Notes under the pieces: generated by a model
The model's database searches: none
The model's input: the letters and a program-made list of their open reading frames with translations, nothing else
Told to the model about the DNA's origin: nothing
Made by a program: the position numbers and the translations under genes
Shown here: piece by piece, positions 7,618-15,487 of the stretch
Position numbering within the stretch: the stretch's first letter is position 1
Layout: every line of letters starts with the position of its first letter
Assembly (NCBI GenBank): GCA_002372775.1
Contig: DFIJ01000078.1
Span: forward strand, 2,736-66,735
Length of the DNA: 64,000 bases
Reading direction: 5' to 3'
Source of the DNA: Christensenella sp. UBA3700
Lineage (GTDB): Bacteria; Bacillota; Clostridia; Christensenellales; UBA3700

Positions 7618-8916
7618 ATGGTAGCAAGTTTAGTAATTTCAATTATTACATGTATGACGATGATAGGCTTTATTATTTTAAAGCCTACTTTTACTATTAA
7701 AAACCTTCGTTTGGGTACATATTGGATAGTAAGTCTAATCGGGGCTATAGTGCTTCTTGTTTTCTCTTTAGTGCCTTTTAGAGATGTTGTAGATGGTATA
7801 TTCGCTAACACTGCTATCAATCCAATAAAGATACTTATTATCTTTATAACAATTACTGTTATTTCTGTTTATCTTGATGAGGTAGGATTCTTTAGATTCT
7901 TAGCTTCAAAAGCAATTAAAAGAGCGGGAAATAGTCAAATAAGACTGTTTGTCACTTTATATTTGCTTGTATCTATACTTACAGTATTTACATCAAATGA
8001 TATTATCATTCTTACATTTACTCCTTTTATTTTCATGTTTTGTAAGAATGCAAAAATTAATCCAATTCCATATTTGATTTCAGAATTCGTTGCTGCAAAC
8101 ACATGGAGTATGTTCTTAATTATTGGTAATCCAACTAATATTTATTTGGCAACATCATTAAATATAGATTTTGCTGACTATATCAAAATAATGTGGTTGC
8201 CAACTGTACTTGCTGGAGTTACTTCATTTGCAGTATTATTCCTTCTTTTCTACAAGAAATTAAAAATAAAAATAGAGAATCCAGATATTGAAGAAGTTGT
8301 AATAGAAGATAAGTTTAAATTATATCTTGGCGTAGCATTTTTAGTAATTTGTATAATTGGTTTAGCTTTAGCTAACTATATAAATTTAGAGATGTGGATG
8401 ATATCTCTTCCATGTAGTTTAATCTTATTTACTATAGCTATAATTTATGCATTAATAAAGAAAGAAAAACCTGTAGAAGTTGTATCTACACTAAAGCGTG
8501 CTCCATGGGAACTTATTCCATTTGTAATTTCAATGTTTATAATAGTTCAAGCACTAGATTATAACGGTGTAACAAGCAAACTTTATAATATGCTAAATGT
8601 AAATCATGATGCGCTTGTATATGGTTTATCTTCTGCATTATTTGCAAATCTTTTAAACAATATTCCAATGAGTGTTTTATATAGCTCGGTATTGGCTCTA
8701 GGAGTAAATAATGAGGCTGCTGTTTTTGCAAGTATCATAGGATCCAATATTGGTGCATTCTTGACGCCAATAGGAGCTCTTGCTGGCATTATGTGGTCAA
8801 GTTTGTTAAACAAGAATAATATCAAGTTTTCGTTTGTTAAGTTTATGAAATATGGAATTAGAATAGGAATTCCAACGTTACTTGCTGCAATACTTGGTGT
8901 GTATATACTTCTATAA
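7618..8916 (+). CDS. ArsB/NhaD-type ion transporter (anion permease superfamily)
   Basis: This 432-residue polytopic protein has about ten to eleven hydrophobic segments. The first half has TFTSNDIIILTFTPF and NTWSMFLIIGNPTN. The second half has LLNNIPMS and SNIGAFLTPIGALAGIMW. These paired N/T-P and GNPTN-type re-entrant motifs are hallmarks of the ArsB/NhaD/CitM ion transporter superfamily. The substrate (arsenite, Na+/H+, or a carboxylate) cannot be assigned. No arsR or arsC is nearby. The assigned start has no free ribosome binding site, because the preceding hairpin abuts it. A later Met (residue 13 or 15) is possible but also lacks one. Confidence 0.78.
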   Translation: MVASLVISIITCMTMIGFIILKPTFTIKNLRLGTYWIVSLIGAIVLLVFSLVPFRDVVDGIFANTAINPIKILIIFITITVISVYLDEVGFFRFLASKAIKRAGNSQIRLFVTLYLLVSILTVFTSNDIIILTFTPFIFMFCKNAKINPIPYLISEFVAANTWSMFLIIGNPTNIYLATSLNIDFADYIKIMWLPTVLAGVTSFAVLFLLFYKKLKIKIENPDIEEVVIEDKFKLYLGVAFLVICIIGLALANYINLEMWMISLPCSLILFTIAIIYALIKKEKPVEVVSTLKRAPWELIPFVISMFIIVQALDYNGVTSKLYNMLNVNHDALVYGLSSALFANLLNNIPMSVLYSSVLALGVNNEAAVFASIIGSNIGAFLTPIGALAGIMWSSLLNKNNIKFSFVKFMKYGIRIGIPTLLAAILGVYILL

Positions 8917-8960
8917 TTGTGGTATTTTGTCACATTTTTCCTTTTTATATAATAAAAATA

Positions 8961-8990
8961 TTGAGATATTTCTCGCGCGTGGTATATAAT
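8961..8990 (+). promoter_or_regulatory. Promoter for tyrS
   Basis: TTGAGA (8961-8966) and TATAAT (8985-8990) are separated by 18 bases. The spacer contains CGCGCG (8974-8979), which is striking in this AT-rich DNA. No T-box core (GGTGG-ACCGCG type) is present between promoter and gene. Confidence 0.8.
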
Positions 8991-9051
8991 AAACGCAATA
9001 GACTGCAAATTGCGGACTGCGTTATGGCGCGGAGAGGAGAATTTTTATTAT

Positions 9052-10266
9052 ATGTCACAACAAAATATTATGGACATCTTAGAGGAGAGAGGATTCATTC
9101 ATCAAACAGTAAATAGAGATGAATTATATGAATTACTTGGAAAAGAGAGTGTTCCATTCTATATCGGATTTGACCCAACAGCAGATAGTTTACACGTTGG
9201 TCACTTCCTTGCATTAATGGCTATGAGTTATATGCAAAAGGCTGGTCATAAACCAGTAATTCTTATCGGTGGTGGTACTGCAAAGATTGGTGACCCTACA
9301 GGTAGAACAGATATGCGTCAAATGATGACAAATGAAACAATTGAACATAACGTTGAATGTTTCAGAAAACAAATGAGCAAGTTCATGTCATTTGAAGGCG
9401 ACAATGCTGCTGTTATAGTTAATAATGCTGATTGGTTAGACAAATTAAACTATATTGAATTTATTAGAGATGTTGGTGCTTCATTCTCAGTTAACCAAAT
9501 GTTAACATGTGATGCATTTAAGGCAAGATGGGAAAGAGGATTGTCTTTCTTAGAATTTAACTATATGCCAATGCAAGCATACGATTTCTATCATTTATTT
9601 AAGACAATGGGTGTTAAGTTAGAGTGCGGCGGTGCTGACCAATGGTCAAACATGCTAGCTGGTGCAGACTTAATCAGAAGAAAATTATCAAAGCCTGCTT
9701 ATGCTATGACATTTGAGTTATTAACAACTTCTGAAGGAAAGAAGATGGGTAAGACTCAAAAGGGTGCTGTATGGCTAGATGCTGCTAAGACATCTCCATA
9801 TGATTTTTACCAATACTGGAGAAATATTGCAGATGCCGATGTTGAAAAGTGCTTAAGATTAATCACATACGTTCCAATGGATAGAATCAGAGAACTTTGC
9901 CAATATCAAGATGAAAGAATCAATGAAGCTAAGAAGGTTCTTGCATATGAACTTACAAAGATTGTTCATGGTGAAGAGATTGCAAATGAAGTTAAAGCTC
10001 AATCAGAATCTGCATTTGGTGGTTCAAACGATAATCTATTAGAAAAGAAAGTTCCACAAGATTGCAAGAATATTTGTGATATCTTAGTATTCATTAAAGC
10101 TTGTAAATCAAAGAGCGAAGCAAGATCTATTTTAGCAGGTGGTGCTGTTAAGATTGATGAAACAGCAATTACTGATTTTGCTTACAATGTAACAGATGAA
10201 ATGCTTGCTAATGGATTCATCCTTCATAAGGGCAAGAAGGTACACGTAAAAATTTCTAAAGAATAA
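9052..10266 (+). CDS. tyrS: Tyrosyl-tRNA synthetase
   Basis: This 404-residue class I synthetase charges tRNA-Tyr. It carries the HIGH signature as HVGH (48-51) within FDPTADSLHVGH, the tyrosine-pocket motif ADQWSN, and the KMSKS loop as KMGKT (231-235). A C-terminal S4-type RNA-binding domain (SKSEARSILAGG) follows. I chose the ATG at 9052 rather than an in-frame TTG 42 bases upstream, because GGAGAGGAG lies just ahead of it and the protein then begins like other TyrRS. The stop overlaps the next start by one base. Confidence 0.96.
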   Translation: MSQQNIMDILEERGFIHQTVNRDELYELLGKESVPFYIGFDPTADSLHVGHFLALMAMSYMQKAGHKPVILIGGGTAKIGDPTGRTDMRQMMTNETIEHNVECFRKQMSKFMSFEGDNAAVIVNNADWLDKLNYIEFIRDVGASFSVNQMLTCDAFKARWERGLSFLEFNYMPMQAYDFYHLFKTMGVKLECGGADQWSNMLAGADLIRRKLSKPAYAMTFELLTTSEGKKMGKTQKGAVWLDAAKTSPYDFYQYWRNIADADVEKCLRLITYVPMDRIRELCQYQDERINEAKKVLAYELTKIVHGEEIANEVKAQSESAFGGSNDNLLEKKVPQDCKNICDILVFIKACKSKSEARSILAGGAVKIDETAITDFAYNVTDEMLANGFILHKGKKVHVKISKE

Positions 10267-10889
10267 TGGAATATAAGGCAGTTGAGAGTGAGTTTGAAGA
10301 ATTAATTGTGATAAGTAGATCAAAGTTTATCACTACATTAATTCCGATAACATCTCAAGAAGATGCCCAAGAGAAACTTAAAATAATCAAGAAAAAATAC
10401 TCAGATGCTACGCACAATTGCTATGCATATATATCATCTGAAAATGCCCAAGAGCAAAAGTTCTCAGATGATGGTGAGCCACAAGGTACAGCAGGAGCTC
10501 CAATACTTGAAGTATTAAAAAAGAGAAAAGTATATATGACGCTAGCTGTTGTTACTAGATATTTTGGTGGTATAAAACTAGGCGCAAGTGGGCTTGTTGG
10601 AGCATATTCTTCATGCGTTGCAAGCGCTATTGACAAAGCAAAAATTGTAGAGTATAAAGAGAGTATTGAAATCATTGTAAACACTGATTATTCGACTTAT
10701 AAAAAGTTACAAGAAATCATAGAAAACAATGATGGAAAAGTGCTTAATATCGACTATAGTGATAACATAGTTATCAATGCTGTAATAGTGGATAATAAAA
10801 TAGATGATGTGATTGCAAAGATTGTAGATACATCAAACGGAAAAGCACAAGTTAAACAATTAGAAAAAAAATATAATAAATTTATATAA
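10266..10889 (+). CDS. YigZ/IMPACT family protein
   Basis: This 207-residue protein has the UPF0029 N-terminal signature: RSKFIT near residue 18, then FSDDGEPQGTAGAPILEVL and VVTRYFGGIKLGASGLVGAYS. A smaller C-terminal ferredoxin-like domain completes it. YigZ/IMPACT relatives are linked to translation or stress control, but the bacterial activity is not firmly known. It starts inside the tyrS stop codon (TAATG), so it is translationally coupled. This fits a translation-associated role, which is inference from context. Confidence 0.88.
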   Translation: MEYKAVESEFEELIVISRSKFITTLIPITSQEDAQEKLKIIKKKYSDATHNCYAYISSENAQEQKFSDDGEPQGTAGAPILEVLKKRKVYMTLAVVTRYFGGIKLGASGLVGAYSSCVASAIDKAKIVEYKESIEIIVNTDYSTYKKLQEIIENNDGKVLNIDYSDNIVINAVIVDNKIDDVIAKIVDTSNGKAQVKQLEKKYNKFI

Positions 10890-10903
10890 ATGAGGCGATT
10901 GAA

Positions 10904-11962
10904 ATGACAAAAATAACACTTTGTAACGAACGTAAAGCAAAGCCAGATTTCTCTAAGTTAGGATTTGGTAAGTATTTCACAGATCATATGCTTCTTATGG
11001 AATACAAAGATGGCAAATGGGGAGAACCTGAAATTGTTCCATTTAAACCATTTGAAATGAGCCCAGCTTCAAACATTTTGCACTATGCTCAAGGTATTTT
11101 TGAAGGTGCTAAAGCTTACAAGAACGATAAGGGCGAAATTACAGTTTTCAGAATTGACGATAACTTCATTAGAATGAACAATTCTGCAAGAAGATTATGT
11201 ATGCCTGAATTTGATTCTGCAAAAGTGAAAGCTGCATTATTTGATTTATTAAAATTGGAAGAAAGTTGGATTCCTACAGCTAAGGGAACAGCATTATATA
11301 TTAGACCAACAATGATCGCAGACCAAGAACAACTTGGTGTACATGCTTCAAAGATTTATAAGTTCTTTATTATCTTATCTCCAGTTGGATCTTATTATGC
11401 TCATGGTTTAGAGCCAACAAAGATTTTAGTTGAAGATTTCTACACAAGAGCTACAATCGGTGGTACTGGTGAAGCTAAGTGTATGGGTAACTATGCATGT
11501 TCATTAATGGGTGGTGAAAAGGCTGCTTCATTAGGATATGATCAATGCTTATGGTTAGATGCTGCTGAACATAAATATGTAGAAGAAGTAGGTTCTATGA
11601 ATATGTTCTTCGTTATAAACAACGTAGTTGTTACTCCAGCATTAGTTGGTTCAATTCTTCCTGGTATTACAAGAAATTCTTGTATTCAAGTATTAAAGAA
11701 ATATGGATACAAAGTAGAAGAAAGAAGAATCTCTATGGATGAAGTTGTGGAAGCTGCAAACAATGGTACATTAAATGAAGCATTCGGTTCAGGTACTGCT
11801 GCTGTTATTTCTCCAGTAGGCGTTCTAGGATATAAGGGTAAAGATATTATTATCAACAATGGCCAAATGGGTCCTATTACAGAATTCTTATATAAGAAGA
11901 TTACAGGAATTCAAAATAGAGAAGAACCAGATGAATTTGGTTGGGTAACAAAAGTTAACTAA
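10904..11962 (+). CDS. ilvE: Branched-chain amino acid aminotransferase
   Basis: This 352-residue class IV PLP aminotransferase transfers amino groups between Leu/Ile/Val and 2-oxoglutarate. Visible landmarks are HYAQGIFEGAKAY, RPTMIA, the PLP-lysine segment GGTGEAKCMGNYA, EVGSMNMFFV, and the cofactor phosphate segment GSGTAAVISP. The length fits the bacterial/mitochondrial BCAT type. GAGGCG precedes the ATG. It is 14 bases behind the YigZ gene and closed by a strong terminator, so tyrS, this pair and ilvE can be one transcript. Confidence 0.94.
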   Translation: MTKITLCNERKAKPDFSKLGFGKYFTDHMLLMEYKDGKWGEPEIVPFKPFEMSPASNILHYAQGIFEGAKAYKNDKGEITVFRIDDNFIRMNNSARRLCMPEFDSAKVKAALFDLLKLEESWIPTAKGTALYIRPTMIADQEQLGVHASKIYKFFIILSPVGSYYAHGLEPTKILVEDFYTRATIGGTGEAKCMGNYACSLMGGEKAASLGYDQCLWLDAAEHKYVEEVGSMNMFFVINNVVVTPALVGSILPGITRNSCIQVLKKYGYKVEERRISMDEVVEAANNGTLNEAFGSGTAAVISPVGVLGYKGKDIIINNGQMGPITEFLYKKITGIQNREEPDEFGWVTKVN

Positions 11963-11982
11963 TTATCGTTTTGATTGAATTT

Positions 11983-12019
11983 ATAGATCCATTCTTGTAT
12001 AGAGTGGATCTATTTTTTT
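11983..12019 (+). terminator. Rho-independent terminator after ilvE
   Basis: The 9-bp perfect stem ATAGATCCA / TGGATCTAT is followed by T7. Confidence 0.92.
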
Positions 12020-12021
12020 GC

Positions 12022-12052
12022 AAAAAAAGAAATGCCTTTTACAGCATTTTCT
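12022..12052 (-). terminator. Rho-independent terminator after the DegV gene (minus strand)
   Basis: Read on the minus strand, AGAAAATGC / GCATTTCT forms a stem followed by seven T. It sits back to back with the ilvE terminator, so the two convergent units are separated by adjacent one-way terminators. Confidence 0.85.
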
Positions 12053-12073
12053 TAATTATTCTTTTTAATCTTT

Positions 12074-12967
12074 TTATGCGTTCTTTACTGACTCGTCTTT
12101 TCTGTTTCCGATAAATATTATAGAAACAGCATCTTTACCAACGTGAGTGCCTATAACTGGGCCAAAATCATATAAACCAACATTCTTGTATCCAGCTTCT
12201 TTAATAGCATCTATTAAAAGTTGTGCATCTTCAATATTATCTGCATGACCTACACAAACGAAGTTTGTATCTTCAGGCTTTTTAGCATTATTTAAGAACA
12301 TATTAAGCATAGTCTTTAATGCCTTCTTTGTAGACATAACTTTAGCCCATGGTTGTAATGTTCCATCATTTGCTATATATAATACTGGCTTGATATGTAG
12401 TGCAGTTCCAATATAAGCTTCGTTCTTTGTAGCTCTACCAGTTCTGCATAAGTGCATTAAATCATCAATTACAAATATTGCGTTAGTGTATTCTCTAATA
12501 TCTTCAATGAATTTAACAATTTCTTCATATGAGGCGCCTTCGTCTTTCTTTAATAATGCTTGATAAGCAATCATACCTTCTCCGTATGATGCAGACTTAG
12601 AATCGATTATTGTGATTTTTCTTTCTGGATATTTTTCTTTTAATACATTTAAAGCTTTTGTTTCTTGATCAAAAGTACCGCTTAATACACTTGCAAAAGC
12701 AATGTGGATTAAGTCATTACCAGCAGCTAGAATTTCCTCGAAAAATTCTGTTGCTAAATATTCTGTAACCATTGTTGTTTGTGGAAGATCAGATTTTGTC
12801 TGAGCTTGAGAAACAGCTGCATAGAATTCCTTTGGACTTAACTTTTCAGTTACCCCGTCATAACCTACTCCGTTAACAGTGTATCCCATTGGAATGATTT
12901 TTAAATCATCTCTGAATTGGTATTCAGGTATATCTGCAGTTGCTTCTGTAGAAATAACGATACTCAT
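12074..12967 (-). CDS. DegV family fatty-acid-binding protein (FakB-like)
   Basis: This 297-residue protein has the DegV layout: an N-terminal STEATAD segment, the SQ/KSDLPQTT segment, and SVLSGTF, which contacts the fatty-acid carboxylate in family structures. DSKSAS and the LMHLCRTGRA helix follow, then KPVL near the ligand portal. FakB-type members present exogenous or recycled fatty acids to the kinase FakA; FakA is not in this window. GAGGTG precedes the ATG. It is monocistronic, between its own promoter and a terminator. Confidence 0.9.
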   Translation of the reverse strand: MSIVISTEATADIPEYQFRDDLKIIPMGYTVNGVGYDGVTEKLSPKEFYAAVSQAQTKSDLPQTTMVTEYLATEFFEEILAAGNDLIHIAFASVLSGTFDQETKALNVLKEKYPERKITIIDSKSASYGEGMIAYQALLKKDEGASYEEIVKFIEDIREYTNAIFVIDDLMHLCRTGRATKNEAYIGTALHIKPVLYIANDGTLQPWAKVMSTKKALKTMLNMFLNNAKKPEDTNFVCVGHADNIEDAQLLIDAIKEAGYKNVGLYDFGPVIGTHVGKDAVSIIFIGNRKDESVKNA

Positions 12968-12997
12968 GTCAACACCTCATAAACATAATACAATAAG

Positions 12998-13026
12998 ATT
13001 TTAAACAAAATTGCGCGTGGTGTCAA
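12998..13026 (-). promoter_or_regulatory. Promoter for the DegV gene (minus strand)
   Basis: On the minus strand, TTGACA (13026-13021) and TAAAAT (13003-12998) have a 17-base spacer that contains CCACGCGC. Confidence 0.8.
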
Positions 13027-13079
13027 TTGGTATGAGAGTTTCTTAAGTCTTGGTTAAGATGCGCGCATTATTATTTTAC

Positions 13080-13108
13080 TTGCAATATTGTAACTAATAA
13101 TTTAAAAT
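13080..13108 (+). promoter_or_regulatory. Promoter for the 13146 gene
   Basis: TTGCAA (13080-13085) and TAAAAT (13103-13108) have a 17-base spacer. It diverges from the DegV-gene promoter, with about 54 bases between the two -35 boxes. Confidence 0.7.
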
Positions 13109-13145
13109 TAAAAGCGTATAAAAAAATATATAGGAGTTAACTTTT

Positions 13146-14345
13146 ATGAAGAAGAGAGATGAAATCGACGAAATCGAAGATATCGAACTTGATGATGAAA
13201 TTATTGATGATGAAATAATCGATGATGAAGTTATCGAAGATGAGGATGAAATTGAAGACGAAAAGCCTTCAAAGAAGTCAAAGAAAGCTAAACAACCTAA
13301 AAAGAAAGGTAAGAGCAAAGCCGGTCTAATTATTGGTATAGTTGCGGGTGTTCTTGTTTTAGCTCTTGTTGGTGGCGTACTTGGCGTTGGATTTGGAATC
13401 CTAGGCTGGGGTAAAGATTTAACAGCTAAAACAGCGGAAGAAGCATTCACAGCAGTATTCGGTAATGAAGCACCTACAGGAATTACAGCAAAGAAAGATA
13501 TCGATGCTACTATGACTGCTGGTGAAATGTGCTTAGCGGCTGTAGAAAACTACTATGATGCAGACTTTGTTGCTAACGTATGTAGAGTAGGTGGTGTCGT
13601 TACAGATCTTGGTTTTGGTGCTGTAGAACAAGGTGTTCAATCTTTATCTTATAGAGATGGTAAAGGTGATGCTGTAAATTCTGATAATGCTAATGGTGCT
13701 AAATACTTTGCTTATTCAAAGTCATTTGGTATTGCTAATATGTGTGAAGAGTATTACTCAACAGGCGATACTGTAACATATAGAAAAACAGACAAGGTTA
13801 AGCAAGATACAAAGACAACAAAAGATGGAAAAGAATATACAATTGCTACAGCTGATGGTTGGACATTCCTTACAGACTATAACGATATTGAAGAATTTAT
13901 TGATGACACATCTACAAATTTCACAAAGATTTGGTCATATAAAGTTGATGAAACAACAATTTTAAACTATGACGAAGAAGTTACAGAAAAAGATGGTGTA
14001 TACTACTTCACAATCAAGTTAGACAAAGAATTAGCTACAGAAGATTATTCTAAAGTTATGGGTCATCAACTTGAAGAAAATATGAAGATGAAATTAAACA
14101 AATTAACATTTACAAATCTTGAGCTTGAATTTGCTGTATATGCTAATGGTTTTATTAAATATATTTATGTTCATGAATCATATAAGATGGACTTAACTGA
14201 GGTTCCAGTAATTGGTTCATTATCTATGGAAGTTTCTAATAACTGCATGAACGAATATACTTTTGATAAAGATGCTGTAATTCCATATATTACTGCTGAT
14301 TTACAAGAAGTTCCATTCGTATTTGATGATGTAGCTACATTCTAA
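13146..14345 (+). CDS. Membrane-anchored extracytoplasmic protein with acidic N-terminus, function unknown
   Basis: I do not recognise a family for this 399-residue protein. Residues 4-40 are almost entirely D, E and I (EIIDDEIIDDEV-like tandem units encoded by GATGAT-rich DNA). A lysine-rich stretch (41-58) and one transmembrane helix (about 60-86) follow. The remaining roughly 310 residues have no second membrane segment and so should lie outside the membrane. That outer part is rich in aromatic and acidic residues and resembles lipoprotein-like sensor domains only in general character. AGGAG precedes the ATG. It has its own promoter and terminator. Confidence 0.75.
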   Translation: MKKRDEIDEIEDIELDDEIIDDEIIDDEVIEDEDEIEDEKPSKKSKKAKQPKKKGKSKAGLIIGIVAGVLVLALVGGVLGVGFGILGWGKDLTAKTAEEAFTAVFGNEAPTGITAKKDIDATMTAGEMCLAAVENYYDADFVANVCRVGGVVTDLGFGAVEQGVQSLSYRDGKGDAVNSDNANGAKYFAYSKSFGIANMCEEYYSTGDTVTYRKTDKVKQDTKTTKDGKEYTIATADGWTFLTDYNDIEEFIDDTSTNFTKIWSYKVDETTILNYDEEVTEKDGVYYFTIKLDKELATEDYSKVMGHQLEENMKMKLNKLTFTNLELEFAVYANGFIKYIYVHESYKMDLTEVPVIGSLSMEVSNNCMNEYTFDKDAVIPYITADLQEVPFVFDDVATF

Positions 14346-14365
14346 TAATAAAATCAACAATAATT

Positions 14366-14398
14366 AATGCGATCACAATAATGTGGTCGCATTTTTTG
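14366..14398 (+). terminator. Rho-independent terminator after the 13146 gene
   Basis: The stem AATGCGATCAC / GTGGTCGCATT (one wobble pair) is followed by a T run. Confidence 0.9.
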
Positions 14399-14423
14399 TT
14401 ATATAACAAATTAAGGATTCTTT

Positions 14424-14468
14424 ATGTTTAAAATTAGTTATATTTTAGGTTGTCATATTATTATGTAA
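14424..14468 (+). CDS. Possible 14-residue leader peptide
   Basis: ATG to TAA encodes MFKISYILGCHIIM, preceded at 7 bases by AAGGA. It is followed by about 55 AT-rich bases and then a hairpin with a short T run, upstream of the PAP2 promoter. The ribosome binding site and the downstream hairpin are the only support. An ORF this short is expected by chance in AT-rich DNA. Confidence 0.2.
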   Translation: MFKISYILGCHIIM

Positions 14469-14524
14469 GTGTTGGGAAATGTAATTAATGTGTAGTAATA
14501 TATTCCTATATATATTTTTTGTAG

Positions 14525-14549
14525 ATGCCAGTGTGTTAGCTGGCATTTT
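14525..14549 (+). terminator. Terminator-like hairpin of unassigned transcript
   Basis: The 7-bp stem ATGCCAG / CTGGCAT with an eight-base loop is followed by only three or four T. A full terminator already lies 130 bases upstream, so this one has no obvious gene to end. It may close a short unannotated RNA from 14400-14520. Confidence 0.5.
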
Positions 14550-14559
14550 CCATTAAATA

Positions 14560-14588
14560 TTTACATTTAATATATTTAAAACTATAAT
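14560..14588 (+). promoter_or_regulatory. Promoter for the PAP2-ligase pair
   Basis: TTTACA (14560-14565) and TATAAT (14583-14588) have a 17-base spacer, 20 bases ahead of the start codon. Confidence 0.75.
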
Positions 14589-14608
14589 ATTATAAAAGGT
14601 GAATTATT

Positions 14609-15487
14609 ATGAATAACAAACAAAAGAATCTTATAGTAGATGCTTCAGTAATTTTAGTTTTATTAGGACTAATTATTTTAGGAACTTTCAAGGATTTAGC
14701 TATATCAGAAAAGTTATATATAGGAAATGAATGGATTAATTTCTTTGTTGCTATTATTGCGAAAATACCAGCATATGCTTTTGGTTATTATGCTTGTGTA
14801 TGCTTGTTTGTTCTAGCAAAAGATAAACAAGATAAGGCAATGAAGATCTTTTTAATGTGTCTATATGCTGGGGGCGCTGCTGTTTGTGGCATGCTAGGTT
14901 TAGAAGATTTAGTAGAGAGTTTTATTTCTAATTTTGTTGAAAAAACAATCTTATATTATGCAGTTGCTTTAGTAATTGCTGCTGCAATTTTCTACCCAGT
15001 ATATCTATACATAAACAAAAGAGGTGCTTCTAACTTATCTGTAAATAAAAAAGCATATCTATCTGTAATATTAGCTCTTGGTGTTATTGTTGTTTTATCT
15101 TTTGTTTTAAAAGAATTTGTTGAAAGAACAAGATATGAAGAAGTTTTATTTAGACTAGGAAGATATACAAGATGGTATGAAAAAGGATTTGGTGGAGATT
15201 CATTCCCATCAGGTCATACAGCATCAGCCATGGCTATTATTGCATGTTATCCATTATTAAGAAACATTAAATTATTAACTGAAAAAAAGTGGATTTTTGA
15301 TATATCTATATTCGTTTATGTAATTTGCGTAGCGTTATCAAGAATCGCTTTTGGTATGCATTATTTAACAGACGTTGCTTTTGCAGCATTAATCGCTTAT
15401 GTTGTTTCTAAAGTTGTTTACTATGTAATGTTTGGATTTAATGATAATTATGAAATTAAGCAAGGGAGTCTTTTAGAAAAGTTTTAA
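14609..15487 (+). CDS. PAP2 superfamily membrane phosphatase
   Basis: This 292-residue polytopic protein has about seven hydrophobic segments. Catalytic motif C2 is SFPSGHTAS (near residue 200) and motif C3 is SRIAFGMHYLTDV (near 247), which place the two active histidines. Motif C1 (K-x6-RP) is only loosely matched by KEFVERTR. Relatives dephosphorylate phosphatidic acid, phosphatidylglycerol phosphate or undecaprenyl pyrophosphate on the outer face of the membrane. The stop codon overlaps the start of an acyl-adenylating ligase, which hints at a lipid substrate. AAAGGTG precedes the ATG. Confidence 0.85.
   Translation: MNNKQKNLIVDASVILVLLGLIILGTFKDLAISEKLYIGNEWINFFVAIIAKIPAYAFGYYACVCLFVLAKDKQDKAMKIFLMCLYAGGAAVCGMLGLEDLVESFISNFVEKTILYYAVALVIAAAIFYPVYLYINKRGASNLSVNKKAYLSVILALGVIVVLSFVLKEFVERTRYEEVLFRLGRYTRWYEKGFGGDSFPSGHTASAMAIIACYPLLRNIKLLTEKKWIFDISIFVYVICVALSRIAFGMHYLTDVAFAALIAYVVSKVVYYVMFGFNDNYEIKQGSLLEKF

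Noticed and set aside
8917-9051. Possible T-box leader ahead of tyrS
   Set aside because: The conserved T-box core and an antiterminator/terminator pair are absent. The leader after the promoter is only about 55 bases. The same search before trpS, thrC, ilvE, asnA and ileS was also negative.
13146-13270. GATGAT-rich stretch as a simple-sequence repeat array
   Set aside because: It is part of a coding sequence specifying an acidic protein segment, and the units are imperfect.
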